From SIG299 sp045531955 (GTDB taxonomy: Bacteria; Bacillota; Clostridia; Lachnospirales; Lachnospiraceae): 64,000 nucleotides of DNA. Position numbers and translations under genes: made by a program. Location: contig JAZSFC010000014.1 in NCBI GenBank assembly GCA_045531955.1, positions 1 through 64,000 of the forward strand, in the 5' to 3' direction. Numbering within the stretch: the first letter of the stretch is position 1; each line of letters begins with the position of its first letter. The notes under the pieces are model-generated. The model had not been told where the DNA came from. It worked only from the letters and a program-made list of their open reading frames with translations, and searched no databases. This document shows, piece by piece, positions 26,391-34,464 of this stretch.

Positions 26391-27443
26391 ATGGCGAAGA
26401 CTAAAAGTAAATCGGCGAACCGTACCGGTTTTGTCGCTAAGATGAGTAACATGACAGATACCAATCTGCTTCTTACCATTACTATTGTGGTGTTCTTTGT
26501 AATGTATATCGGGGCGATTATTTTCCTCGGTGAAGGCTTTTTAAAGCCACAGACGTTCTTAAATATGCTGAATTCCAATGCGGCGCTGATTATTACAGCC
26601 TGTGGCATGAGCCTTGTTATGATTACCGGCGGAATCGATATTTCCGTAGGTGGTGTGGTAGCACTGGTCAGCATGAGCTGTGCGGTTTATTTGGATTATA
26701 ATGACGGTAATATTTTCGGTGCTATCTTAATTGCGTTGGCTATCGGTTTAGCCTTTGGTCTGATTCAGGGATTCCTGGTAGCATATCTGGATATCCAGCC
26801 GTTTATCGTATCTTTGGCAGGCATGTTCTTTGCCAGAGGTATGACAACCATTGTAAATACAAAACCGTTTAACGTGGCGCATGAAGCGTTTGTTAAGCTG
26901 AAGGACACAAGAATTGTGGTTCCGGGTCTTGGTTCTTATAACCGTCTCGGAAAATATGTGGATGCAAAAATTGAAGTCGGCGTTATTGTAGCGCTGTTGA
27001 TAGTGATTCTTTTGTTCTGTCTCCTCAGATGGACAAAACTCGGCCGTGCGTTTTATGCAGTAGGCGGCAATATGCAGAGTGCGCTGATGCTTGGCATCAA
27101 TGTGAAGCAGACCAAATTCCTCTCTCATTTAATTTGTGGTCTTTTGGCAGGTATCGGCGGCTTTGTGTACTTTATGCATGTAGGTTCCGGCTCGGCATCC
27201 CATGCCAGCGGTATGGAAATGAACGCGATTGCTTCTTCCATCATTGGCGGAACGATGCTGACCGGTGGTGTCGGTAATATTGTGGGTACCTTGTTTGGTG
27301 TTCTTTCTTTAACCACCATTCAGAATATCGTATCCTCTGCAGGTCTTGACCAGGCTTGGTGGACAGGAATTACCATTGCCGCAATGCTTTGCCTGTTCCT
27401 GGTAATCCAGAGCGTCGTAATGGCAAGAAAGAAGCATAAATAG
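26391..27443 (+). CDS. Sugar ABC transporter permease 2 (YjfF-like)
   Basis: A 350-residue CUT2 permease, paralogous to the preceding gene (MITGGIDISVGGVVAL, SIIGGTMLTGGVGNI). About ten hydrophobic segments. It starts 1 base after the previous stop. Binding protein plus double ATPase plus two different permeases is the arrangement of the YtfQRT-YjfF galactofuranose importer. Confidence 0.92.
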   Translation: MAKTKSKSANRTGFVAKMSNMTDTNLLLTITIVVFFVMYIGAIIFLGEGFLKPQTFLNMLNSNAALIITACGMSLVMITGGIDISVGGVVALVSMSCAVYLDYNDGNIFGAILIALAIGLAFGLIQGFLVAYLDIQPFIVSLAGMFFARGMTTIVNTKPFNVAHEAFVKLKDTRIVVPGLGSYNRLGKYVDAKIEVGVIVALLIVILLFCLLRWTKLGRAFYAVGGNMQSALMLGINVKQTKFLSHLICGLLAGIGGFVYFMHVGSGSASHASGMEMNAIASSIIGGTMLTGGVGNIVGTLFGVLSLTTIQNIVSSAGLDQAWWTGITIAAMLCLFLVIQSVVMARKKHK

Positions 27444-27495
27444 GCAGAAATGCCTAGAAAAAAGCATAAAATGAATAGCTTTTTTCGAAAGTTGT

Positions 27496-27504
27496 GGTAT
27501 AATG
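27496..27504 (+). promoter_or_regulatory. Extended -10 promoter before a hairpin leader
   Basis: TGGTATAAT forms an extended -10 element; no good -35 is seen. Transcription would start near 27511, so the hairpin at 27514 would sit at the very 5' end of the chemoreceptor message. Confidence 0.5.
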
Positions 27505-27513
27505 AAATAAAGA

Positions 27514-27546
27514 GGTAGTCGCAGGCTCCTGTGACTACCTTTTTGT
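27514..27546 (+). terminator. Terminator of the sugar-transport operon
   Basis: AGGTAGTC-GCAGGCTCCT-GTGACTACCT followed by TTTTTG. It ends the transporter operon or acts on transcripts from the -10 element just upstream. Confidence 0.82.
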
Positions 27547-27585
27547 TACAATAAAAATTATTCCGTAAGGAAAGGAGATATCCCT

Positions 27586-29274
27586 ATGAAGAAAGACAAA
27601 ACAGCAAAAGTACTAAAAACAAAAGGAAAGAAACGGTTCAGCCTCTTCTCCATGTTAACAACGATTTCCCTGCTTCCACTGATTTTGTCTGTTGTGATTG
27701 TAGGGTTGGTATCACTGTCTATTACCAGAAGCAATTTGGAAAGCAATGCGCAGAATACGCTGTATGTGGTGGCAAACAATCTTTCCAGATACTGCAAAGA
27801 AAACAGTATTAATGCCATTAATGTGGGTGATTATTACGAATATCTGGACAGTTTAAAAGATAAAAACATTGAAATGGCCATTATCATAGAGGGAACACCA
27901 AGTGCAACCTCCATCAAAAATGTAAACGATTACCGCATCAGGGAAATTCCTTGCGATTCAGCCGATCCAAACAAATTGAATAACGGTTATTTTGATCCTG
28001 CAGTAGAAATTGACGGTAAGGTTTACTACGGTTATTATATGCCGTTAGAATACGAAGGAAAGATTATCGGTATGACCTTTGCCGGCCAGCTTCAAGACAG
28101 TGTAACAGAAGCAACAAACAGCATTATCCTTGCCTTTGTTACGGTGGCAGTGTTAATGGTGGTGCTGTTTGCAGCAATTACCTTTATTTTTACCCGTGGT
28201 CTGTTAAAGTCCGTAAAAGTAATCGGCAGGAGTGTAAATGCGCTGGCTCAGGGCGATGTAAGCGAACAAAAAACGAGAAGCAGTTCCGTAAAAGAAATGA
28301 ATACCCTGTTGGAAGATACCAAGCAGATGCAGGAGAATCTTTCCGGCATTATCGGAAATGTACAATCTGTTTCTGACCGGTTGGTAGGAAACATAGAGGA
28401 TGTTACTTCGTTAAGCAGCAGTAGTGCGGGCAGAGCCCAGGAAATTACCCGTTCCATGGATGAGCTCACAGCAGCTACTGTCGGAATGGCAGAGCATGTG
28501 CAGAGTATCAACATGCAGATGTTGGAAATCGGTACATATGTAAATGATATTTCATCCAATGTAGATCAGTTATACAACAGCTCTGAGCATATTTTGCAGG
28601 CAAACAATGCGGCAAAGGTTGCCATGGTTGATATCATGAACAGCAGTAATAAGTCTGTAGAAGCGGTATCGGACATTGCATCCCAGATTACGGAAACCAA
28701 TGATTCTATTGCTGAAATTGATAAAGCAGTGCAGTTAATTTTAGACATTTCCGAGCAGACCAATCTACTTTCCTTAAATGCCTCCATCGAGGCGGCAAGA
28801 GCAGGCGAAGCGGGCAGAGGATTTGCGGTAGTAGCAGAAGAAATCCGCCATCTTTCCGAGCAGAGTGCGGAAGGCGCAGAAATGATTAAAAACCTTGCAA
28901 AAACCATTACGGAAAAATCCGGCCGGTCCGCAGAACTGGCTGAAGGCATCCGTGGTCTTATTGTGGAAGAGCAGGAAAGCGTTTTAAATACACAGCAAAA
29001 GTACGAAGAGCTCAGCAACAGCATTAATCAATCCGTAGAAGAGATTAAAGCAATTGCAGAAAAGACAGACAATCTTACCGATTCCAAGGAAAAGGTAATT
29101 GAAGATGTACAGAGCTTAAGTGCCATCAGTGAAGAAAATGCGGCAAGTAATCAGGAAGTAAGTGCTAACGTAACGGAAATCATTGCAGAAGTCCAGATGG
29201 TAAATGAGCACTGCGAAAAGATGAGTGAAATGGCAGGAAAACTGGAAGAATCCGTGGCATATTTCCATAACTAG
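27586..29274 (+). CDS. Methyl-accepting chemotaxis protein
   Basis: A 562-residue chemoreceptor. Transmembrane segments at about 25-45 and 180-205 flank a Cache-like sensor of about 130 residues; a HAMP domain follows, then a signalling domain with the hairpin tip SEQTNLLSLNASIEAARAGE in the middle and VVAEEIRHLSEQS after it. It should pass ligand signals to CheA/CheW. An AAAGGAGAT ribosome site precedes the ATG. It is followed 29 bases later by a second sugar-binding lipoprotein gene, which suggests the receptor senses that loaded binding protein. Confidence 0.93.
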   Translation: MKKDKTAKVLKTKGKKRFSLFSMLTTISLLPLILSVVIVGLVSLSITRSNLESNAQNTLYVVANNLSRYCKENSINAINVGDYYEYLDSLKDKNIEMAIIIEGTPSATSIKNVNDYRIREIPCDSADPNKLNNGYFDPAVEIDGKVYYGYYMPLEYEGKIIGMTFAGQLQDSVTEATNSIILAFVTVAVLMVVLFAAITFIFTRGLLKSVKVIGRSVNALAQGDVSEQKTRSSSVKEMNTLLEDTKQMQENLSGIIGNVQSVSDRLVGNIEDVTSLSSSSAGRAQEITRSMDELTAATVGMAEHVQSINMQMLEIGTYVNDISSNVDQLYNSSEHILQANNAAKVAMVDIMNSSNKSVEAVSDIASQITETNDSIAEIDKAVQLILDISEQTNLLSLNASIEAARAGEAGRGFAVVAEEIRHLSEQSAEGAEMIKNLAKTITEKSGRSAELAEGIRGLIVEEQESVLNTQQKYEELSNSINQSVEEIKAIAEKTDNLTDSKEKVIEDVQSLSAISEENAASNQEVSANVTEIIAEVQMVNEHCEKMSEMAGKLEESVAYFHN

Positions 29275-29303
29275 TTTAACTGTACAACAGAAGGGAAGTT
29301 ACA

Positions 29304-30392
29304 GTGAAAAAATATCTTATATTTTTAGCAGCTGCTATGCTGTGTCTGGCAGCAGCTTGCAATCAGCCTTCTGTTGAGCAGAAGGAAGAACTTGCAGAGG
29401 ACTATATTTTAATCGGATTTTCCCAGCTTGGTGCAGAGTCCGACTGGCGCAGTGCCAATACGGAATCCATGAAATCCACGTTCACTGCAGCTAACGGGTA
29501 TGAATTAATTTTTGAAGACGGGCAGCAAAAGAAGTCCAATCAGATTACGGCAATCCGTACCTTTATCCAGCAGGAAGTAGACTACATTGTGCTGGCACCG
29601 GTTACGGAAACCGGCTGGGATACGGTGTTACAGGAAGCAAAGGATGCCGGAATTCCGGTAATTATTGTAGACCGTATGGTAGATGTGGATGATGAAACTT
29701 TGTTTACCAGCTGGGTTGGTTCCAACTTTGAACTGGAAGGCAAAAAAGTAACGGAATGGCTGCACCGGTATACCGAAGCATGCGGAATACAGCCGGAAGA
29801 AATTAATATTGTTAATATTCAGGGAACCATCGGAGCTTCCGCACAAATAGGCAGAACAAAGGCCTTGGCGGATGCTGCAAAGGAACACGGCTGGAATCTG
29901 CTGGCGGAGATGTCCGGAGATTTCACCCAGGCAAAAGGCCGTGAGGTCATGGAATATTTGCTTACAGAGTATGAAAATATTAATGTGGTTTATTGTGAAA
30001 ATGACCACGAAGCCTTGGGTGCAATTGAGGCAATCGAAGCAGCAGGGAAAACCGTAGGCTCAGATATTGCAAACGGCGAGATTATGGTTCTTGCTTTTGA
30101 TGGTATTAACGATGAAGCAGTAGCATATTTAAAAGAAGGAAAAATCACCTGCATTGCAGAGTGTAATCCTCTTCACGGACCAAGAGTAAAAGCAATTATT
30201 GACCAGCTGGAGGCAGGAAGAGTACCGGGAAAGCTCAACTTTGTTGAAGAAGGCTTTTCCAGCGCAGATACCACAGTGTCTTCTCTTGTGATAGACGGAC
30301 AGGTATATGGAGTAATATTAGTGGAAAAAACAGAACCTGTGACAGAGCCGGAAGTTCCGGAATCGGAGCAGGAAGAAAATCAGCAGGAATAA
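29304..30392 (+). CDS. Second sugar-binding lipoprotein, possible chemotaxis co-receptor
   Basis: A 362-residue lipoprotein with lipobox AAAC (Cys at 19) and clear similarity to the YtfQ-like binding protein at 22727: GFSQLGAESDWRSANT, DYIVLAPVTETGWDTVLQEA, NIQGTIGASAQIGRTKAL. It ends in an acidic tail (EPEVPESEQEENQQE) absent from its paralogue. The start is a GTG after AGAAGGGAAG. Pairing with a chemoreceptor rather than permeases suggests it presents ligand to the receptor, though it could also feed the upstream importer. Confidence 0.88.
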   Translation: MKKYLIFLAAAMLCLAAACNQPSVEQKEELAEDYILIGFSQLGAESDWRSANTESMKSTFTAANGYELIFEDGQQKKSNQITAIRTFIQQEVDYIVLAPVTETGWDTVLQEAKDAGIPVIIVDRMVDVDDETLFTSWVGSNFELEGKKVTEWLHRYTEACGIQPEEINIVNIQGTIGASAQIGRTKALADAAKEHGWNLLAEMSGDFTQAKGREVMEYLLTEYENINVVYCENDHEALGAIEAIEAAGKTVGSDIANGEIMVLAFDGINDEAVAYLKEGKITCIAECNPLHGPRVKAIIDQLEAGRVPGKLNFVEEGFSSADTTVSSLVIDGQVYGVILVEKTEPVTEPEVPESEQEENQQE

Positions 30393-30400
30393 AAATTGGA

Positions 30401-30466
30401 AACCTTTATAAAAGGGGCGTCATAGATACGGTATGGCAGTTTCTTTTATAAAGGTTTTTATTTTTT
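30401..30466 (+). terminator. Terminator after the second binding-protein gene
   Basis: AACCTTTATAAAAG and CTTTTATAAAGGTT (14-bp stem, 28-base loop) followed by a T-rich run. Confidence 0.78.
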
Positions 30467-30547
30467 ACGCTTTTATGATAAAATTTTTTCAAATGTTGAA
30501 TCTTTTTTGAAACAGGATTCGTTATATAGAATGAGAGCAGACGGGAG

Positions 30548-31072
30548 GTGGAGAAAATCGATTCGAAAGAAAACTTTATAAGGTTGGTCAGACAGTATCA
30601 GAATCTGGTTTTTTCCATTTGTCTTAAGCTCACCGGAGATTATTTTGCTGCTGAGGATCTGACCCAGGAAACTTTTCTTTCTGCTTACCGCCATATAGAG
30701 CAGTTTGACGGACAGGAAGAAAAAGCGTGGCTGTGCCGCATCGCAAGTAATAAATGTGTGGATTACCTGCGGAAGGCGGAACGGAGAGCAGTTCCTGTAT
30801 CGGAAGAAGAATTTCCGGAGCAGGTTAGCGCACCGCAGGAAGAACCTCTTAGCCGGGTTCTGAATCAGGAACTTCTTGCGGAGGTTGCATCAGCTTGCCA
30901 AGAGTTAAAACCACCATACCGGGAGGTGGCGGAGGCTCATTTTGTCCGGGGAAAGCCGGCAGCAGAAATTGCAGAAGAAACCGGAACCGGTATCAATACC
31001 GTAAAAACACACATCCGTCGGGCAAGGGAATTGCTCAAAAAATCATTGGGAAAGGAGCTGCTGGGAGAATGA
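30548..31072 (+). CDS. ECF sigma factor
   Basis: A 174-residue sigma-70 family protein of the ECF type, with region 2 (DLTQETFLSAYRHIEQF, WLCRIASNKCVDYLRKAE) and region 4 (PPYREVAEAHFVRGKPAAEIAEE split here, then NTVKTHIRRAREL). It should direct RNA polymerase to a small stress regulon. The start is uncertain: the GTG at 30548 overlaps the best ribosome site GGGAGG (30543-30548), while an in-frame ATC at 30557 has ideal spacing. The stop overlaps the next gene's ATG (ATGA). Confidence 0.92.
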   Translation: MEKIDSKENFIRLVRQYQNLVFSICLKLTGDYFAAEDLTQETFLSAYRHIEQFDGQEEKAWLCRIASNKCVDYLRKAERRAVPVSEEEFPEQVSAPQEEPLSRVLNQELLAEVASACQELKPPYREVAEAHFVRGKPAAEIAEETGTGINTVKTHIRRARELLKKSLGKELLGE

Positions 31073-31557
31073 TAGAAAAGTTAAATTACATATCGGATGA
31101 CGAACTGGAACGCCTGATACATTACGTAGAGCAGGAAGAGCTGGTAGCAGCACCTCCTGATTTGATGGAACACATTTTGGAAGCGATAGAATTATCAATG
31201 CCGATGACTCCGGTAAAAAATAGCAGGACGAAGAAAAAAGAGTTCACGGCGTACTGTTTCAGGGTGATTACCTCTGTGGCAGCAGCGGTGGTGCTGGTGT
31301 TCTTGTTGCCACATCTGACGGAGTGGATGAATTTAAACGGAACGGTATCCTCAGAGCTTTTCTCTAAGAGCGAAGTTGTGCAGACAGTGCCGAGCAAAGA
31401 AGAGATAGTGTCAACCAACGCTGTGCCAAGGAAAGAAGAGGTAGTGGCGGAGAAAACGGTGCCAAGGAAAGAAGAAGTGTTAGATGACACCGGATTTTTT
31501 GAAAAGGTAATCAGTGACACTGCAGAATGGTTGAAAAAAGAGAAAAACAGGGAATGA
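31069..31557 (+). CDS. Probable membrane anti-sigma factor
   Basis: A 162-residue protein with an N-terminal cytoplasmic part of about 60 residues, one transmembrane segment (FRVITSVAAAVVLVFLL, about 68-84) and an extracytoplasmic tail. The tail carries three imperfect repeats of VPxKEE(I/V)V. Overlap with the sigma-factor stop and the single-span topology fit an anti-sigma factor that holds the sigma at the membrane. No zinc-finger HxxxCxxC motif is visible, so the family is not assigned. Confidence 0.72.
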   Translation: MIEKLNYISDDELERLIHYVEQEELVAAPPDLMEHILEAIELSMPMTPVKNSRTKKKEFTAYCFRVITSVAAAVVLVFLLPHLTEWMNLNGTVSSELFSKSEVVQTVPSKEEIVSTNAVPRKEEVVAEKTVPRKEEVLDDTGFFEKVISDTAEWLKKEKNRE

Positions 31558-31594
31558 CATGTTACTAACTAATATTAAACATAGGGAGGTTCTT

Positions 31595-32125
31595 ATGAAA
31601 CAACAGAAAAAGAGCAAATTTTTTACTTTTATATTTTCCTTTATTCCGGGAGCAGCGGAAATGTACATGGGCTTTATGAGGCAGGGCGTTAGCCTTATGG
31701 CAGTTTTTGCCCTGAGTATTGTAGGCATGGCATGCAGCTTACAAGCGCTTTTTTGTCCGGTAATGATTTTAGTCTGGTTTTATGGCTTCTTCCATGCCAG
31801 AAATATTGCCGCATTATCAGAGGATAATTTTATGGCACTTTCTGATTCTTTTATTTGGGAAGGACTCATGGAAGAAAAAGGATTCAAGATTTCCAGTCCG
31901 ACCATCCGCAAGTGGGCCGCAGGCTTTCTTATTGTGATTGGTGCAGGCCTTTTATGGGATAACCTTTCAGGTATCGCTTATAATCTGATTCCGAACCGAT
32001 ACTGGGATCTAATCTATCCGATTGTGAACCGCATTCCGGAAGTAGTCATTGCAGTGTTGATTATCATTATCGGTTTCAAACTGATTGCGGGCAAAAAGGA
32101 GGAACTCCATGGAGACGAAAGATAA
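31595..32125 (+). CDS. Small polytopic membrane protein in the sigma operon
   Basis: A 176-residue protein with about four hydrophobic stretches (IFSFIPGAAEMYMGF, GVSLMAVFALSIVGMA, a third near 110-130, and VVIAVLIIIIGFKLI near the C-terminus). The first part resembles TM2-type small membrane proteins. The ATG at 31595 follows AGGGAGG; an upstream in-frame ATG at 31559 is less well placed. I do not recognise a specific function; context suggests an envelope-stress module. Confidence 0.75.
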   Translation: MKQQKKSKFFTFIFSFIPGAAEMYMGFMRQGVSLMAVFALSIVGMACSLQALFCPVMILVWFYGFFHARNIAALSEDNFMALSDSFIWEGLMEEKGFKISSPTIRKWAAGFLIVIGAGLLWDNLSGIAYNLIPNRYWDLIYPIVNRIPEVVIAVLIIIIGFKLIAGKKEELHGDER

Positions 32126-32438
32126 TGCTGTAACAACATACCGTTCCCACCGGGTTGGCTCTGTAACTGCCGGCATCAGTATGATAGGGTATGGGGTGAT
32201 GTTTTTGCTTCACCTGTTCTTTGATATGGTGGAGTATCAGATGATGTTTTCCCTGTGGCCGGTGATGCTGATTTTACTGGGATTGGAGTTGCTGATTTCC
32301 AACTTTTCCACAAAAAAGATTGTGTATGATAAAGCAGCAATATTTCTGCTGATTTTGATGACTTTCTTTGCCATTGGCATGGCGGTGGCGGATTTGTGCT
32401 TCCGCTGGGCAGAGCTTCAGATGTGGAGATATTATTAG
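32109..32438 (+). CDS. Small membrane protein, LiaI/LiaF-like transmembrane region
   Basis: A 109-residue protein with about three hydrophobic segments (AGISMIGYGVMFLLHLFF, FSLWPVMLILLGLELLI, AAIFLLILMTFFAIGMAVA). The spacing and the LWPVMLILLGLELL motif resemble the transmembrane region shared by LiaI/LiaF-type envelope-stress proteins. It overlaps the previous gene by 17 bases, with AAAGGAGG at its start. Last gene of the sigma operon. Confidence 0.72.
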   Translation: METKDNAVTTYRSHRVGSVTAGISMIGYGVMFLLHLFFDMVEYQMMFSLWPVMLILLGLELLISNFSTKKIVYDKAAIFLLILMTFFAIGMAVADLCFRWAELQMWRYY

Positions 32439-32495
32439 TTTGACAAGCTGACAGAGCATCACTTTAATGAATTACAGAATTTTTGTGAAAAAGTA

Positions 32496-32524
32496 TTGAC
32501 AAATAAAGGAAAATAATATATAAC
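32496..32524 (+). promoter_or_regulatory. Strong promoter of the structured RNA
   Basis: A perfect TTGACA (32496-32501), a 17-bp spacer and TATAAC (32519-32524). Transcription should begin near 32531, just before the RNA's closing stem. Confidence 0.85.
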
Positions 32525-32546
32525 TTAATTCGGAAAAGAAAACTGA

Positions 32547-32776
32547 GATTCAGAGTCTTTCCAAGCGATTTTTACGGGACCACTCCATATGGAGTCGAGG
32601 CCATACGGACAGCCGGGTCCACTGCCGATTGGCGGCTTGCCGCCTTATTGATTGAGTTAAAAGCTCAAATTTTATAAGTTGGTTACTTTATAACCGAAAT
32701 GCGTTTTATGACGCAGACTTGTGAAACGGTCAATAAGAGTAGTAAAAGTATTGTTGCTATATAGACTCTGAGAATC
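32547..32776 (+). ncRNA. Structured RNA of unassigned class upstream of the polyamine operon
   Basis: No protein gene fits here. The ends GATTCAGAGTCT (32547-32558) and AGACTCTGAGAATC (32763-32776) form a closing stem. Inside are GGACC/GGTCC (32577-32581 with 32616-32620) enclosing ACTCCATATGGAGT and a GGC/GCC stem, then GGCGG-CTTG-CCGCC (32631-32644), TTGAG/CTCAA, TTATAAGT/ACTTTATAA and TGCGT/ACGCA hairpins. GGTTA-CTTTA-TAACC (32681-32695) is an alternative to the TTATAAGT hairpin. With the strong promoter upstream this looks like a multibranched non-coding RNA or a leader element. I could not name the class from memory; a raiA-type motif is one possibility only. Confidence 0.7.
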
Positions 32777-32900
32777 CTGTATCCGCTCCGGTTTATTGTG
32801 GGCAAATAGTTTTTATTTGCTGTACAATGTGATAGTTGTATTTGTGTGCTTAGGCATACGTGGAGATAGTTTGATATTGTTTTGGATTAATGATTAATGG
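32777..32900 (+). other. RNA-to-terminator spacer
   Basis: No gene seen. It contains a small hairpin (GCAAATA-GTTTT-TATTTGC, 32812-32830). No convincing second promoter is visible, which leaves open that speA is reached by read-through from the RNA promoter. Confidence 0.5.
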
Positions 32901-32935
32901 ACGCAAGCTGTGTGTAAACGCGGCTTGCGTTTTTG
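32901..32935 (+). terminator. Terminator between the structured RNA and speA
   Basis: ACGCAAGC-(14 bases)-GCTTGCGT followed by TTTTG. It lies only 27 bases before the speA start, the position of an attenuator. Confidence 0.85.
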
Positions 32936-32961
32936 TTTTATCAGAACAAGAGAGGTGTCCT

Positions 32962-34419
32962 ATGAGTGAAAAAATAATCATTGACCAATCCAGAGCCCCG
33001 ATTTATGAGGCATTACAAAATTTCAGACAAATGAGGGTTGTTCCCTTTGACGTGCCGGGGCATAAGCATGGCAAAGGAAATCCGGAGCTGACGGAGTTTT
33101 TAGGGGAACAGTGTGTCGGTGTCGACGTAAACAGTATGAAACCGTTAGATAATTTATGCCATCCGGTGTCCGTCATTCATGAGGCAGAGATGCTGGCAGC
33201 AGATGCCTTTGGTGCAGCCCATGCCTTCCTTATGGTAGGCGGAACCACCAGCTCAGTGCAGAGCATGGTGTTATCCACATGTAAACGGGGAGATAAAATT
33301 ATTCTGCCGAGAAATGTACACCGAAGTGTCATCAATGCCCTGGTGCTTTGCGGCGCGATTCCGGTGTATGTGAATCCGGAGGTGGACTGCCGTTTGGGAA
33401 TTTCTCTTGGTATGCAGCGGGAGCAGGTGGCACGGGCTATTGCAGAACATCCGGATGCCGTGGCGGTGTTTGTAAATAATCCGACTTATTACGGTGTTTG
33501 CAGTGACCTGCGGGCAATTGTAAAAATGGCCCATGATGCGGGCATGTATTGCCTTGCAGATGAGGCTCACGGTACCCACTTTTACTTTGGAGAAGGAATG
33601 CCGGTATCGGCCATGGCGGCAGGTGCGGATATGGCAGCAGTCTCCATGCATAAAAGCGGCGGCAGCCTGACCCAGTCCAGCTTACTTCTTATCGGACCGC
33701 GGATGAATGTGGGACATGTGCGTCAGATTATCAATCTGACCCAGACCACCTCCGGCAGCTATCTTCTGATGTCCAGCCTGGATATCAGCCGCAGAAACCT
33801 GGTGCAGCGGGGCAAGCAGGTCTTTAAAAAGGTGATTGAGATGGCGGAGTATGCAAGGGAAGAAATCAATGCAATCGGCGGATATTATGCCTTTGGCAGG
33901 GAGCTGATTAACGGTAACTCCATTTATGATTTTGACCCGACCAAGCTTAGCGTCCACACCCGTGACATTGGGCTGGCGGGCATTGAAGTGTACGACCTGC
34001 TCCGGGATGAATATGACATTCAAATTGAGTTTGGTGACATCGGAAATATTTTAGCCTATCTTTCCATCGGGGACCGCCCGCAGGAGCTGGAACGACTGGT
34101 AAGTGCCCTGGCGGAAATACGCCGCAGATTCCAGCTGGACGGAAGCGGATTGCTTAGTCAGGAGTACATAGACCCTGAGGTGGTATTAAGTCCGCAGGAG
34201 GCCTTCTACGCGGCGAAACGGAGCATTCCGTTAAAGGATAGTGCCGGCATGGTCTGCAGTGAGTTTGTGATGTGTTATCCGCCGGGAATTCCGATTCTGG
34301 CTCCGGGAGAGCGGATCACGCAGGACATTCTGGATTACATAGAATATGCGAAGGTGAAGGGCTGTTCCCTGACCGGTCCGGAGGATCCGGAGATTTTGAA
34401 TATCAACGTGCTTGTATAA
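32962..34419 (+). CDS. speA: Arginine/ornithine/lysine decarboxylase family, probable arginine decarboxylase
   Basis: A 485-residue PLP enzyme of the short Gram-positive Orn/Lys/Arg decarboxylase type. The PLP lysine is K231 in VSMHKSGG, with DEAHGTHFYF upstream and PGIPILAPGE near the C-terminus. The downstream agmatinase gene argues for arginine as substrate, giving agmatine. The ATG at 32962 (MSEKIIIDQS) follows AGAGAGGTG; an in-frame ATG 24 codons upstream would overlap the terminator hairpin. It is first in a five-gene polyamine operon. Confidence 0.92.
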   Translation: MSEKIIIDQSRAPIYEALQNFRQMRVVPFDVPGHKHGKGNPELTEFLGEQCVGVDVNSMKPLDNLCHPVSVIHEAEMLAADAFGAAHAFLMVGGTTSSVQSMVLSTCKRGDKIILPRNVHRSVINALVLCGAIPVYVNPEVDCRLGISLGMQREQVARAIAEHPDAVAVFVNNPTYYGVCSDLRAIVKMAHDAGMYCLADEAHGTHFYFGEGMPVSAMAAGADMAAVSMHKSGGSLTQSSLLLIGPRMNVGHVRQIINLTQTTSGSYLLMSSLDISRRNLVQRGKQVFKKVIEMAEYAREEINAIGGYYAFGRELINGNSIYDFDPTKLSVHTRDIGLAGIEVYDLLRDEYDIQIEFGDIGNILAYLSIGDRPQELERLVSALAEIRRRFQLDGSGLLSQEYIDPEVVLSPQEAFYAAKRSIPLKDSAGMVCSEFVMCYPPGIPILAPGERITQDILDYIEYAKVKGCSLTGPEDPEILNINVLV

Positions 34420-34464
34420 GACTGTGATATGACAACGAAATTACAGGCAGAAAGGATAAAGAAC

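Noticed and set aside
30895..31068. Upstream extension of the anti-sigma gene
   Set aside because: The extension overlaps the sigma factor in another frame and reads as a low-complexity artefact; ATGA overlap at 31069 is a better start.
32547..32776. 6S RNA
   Set aside because: The fold by eye is multibranched with several short hairpins rather than one long hairpin with a central bubble.
32547..32776. RNase P RNA, SRP RNA or tmRNA
   Set aside because: None of the conserved motifs I know for those RNAs is present and the length does not fit RNase P.
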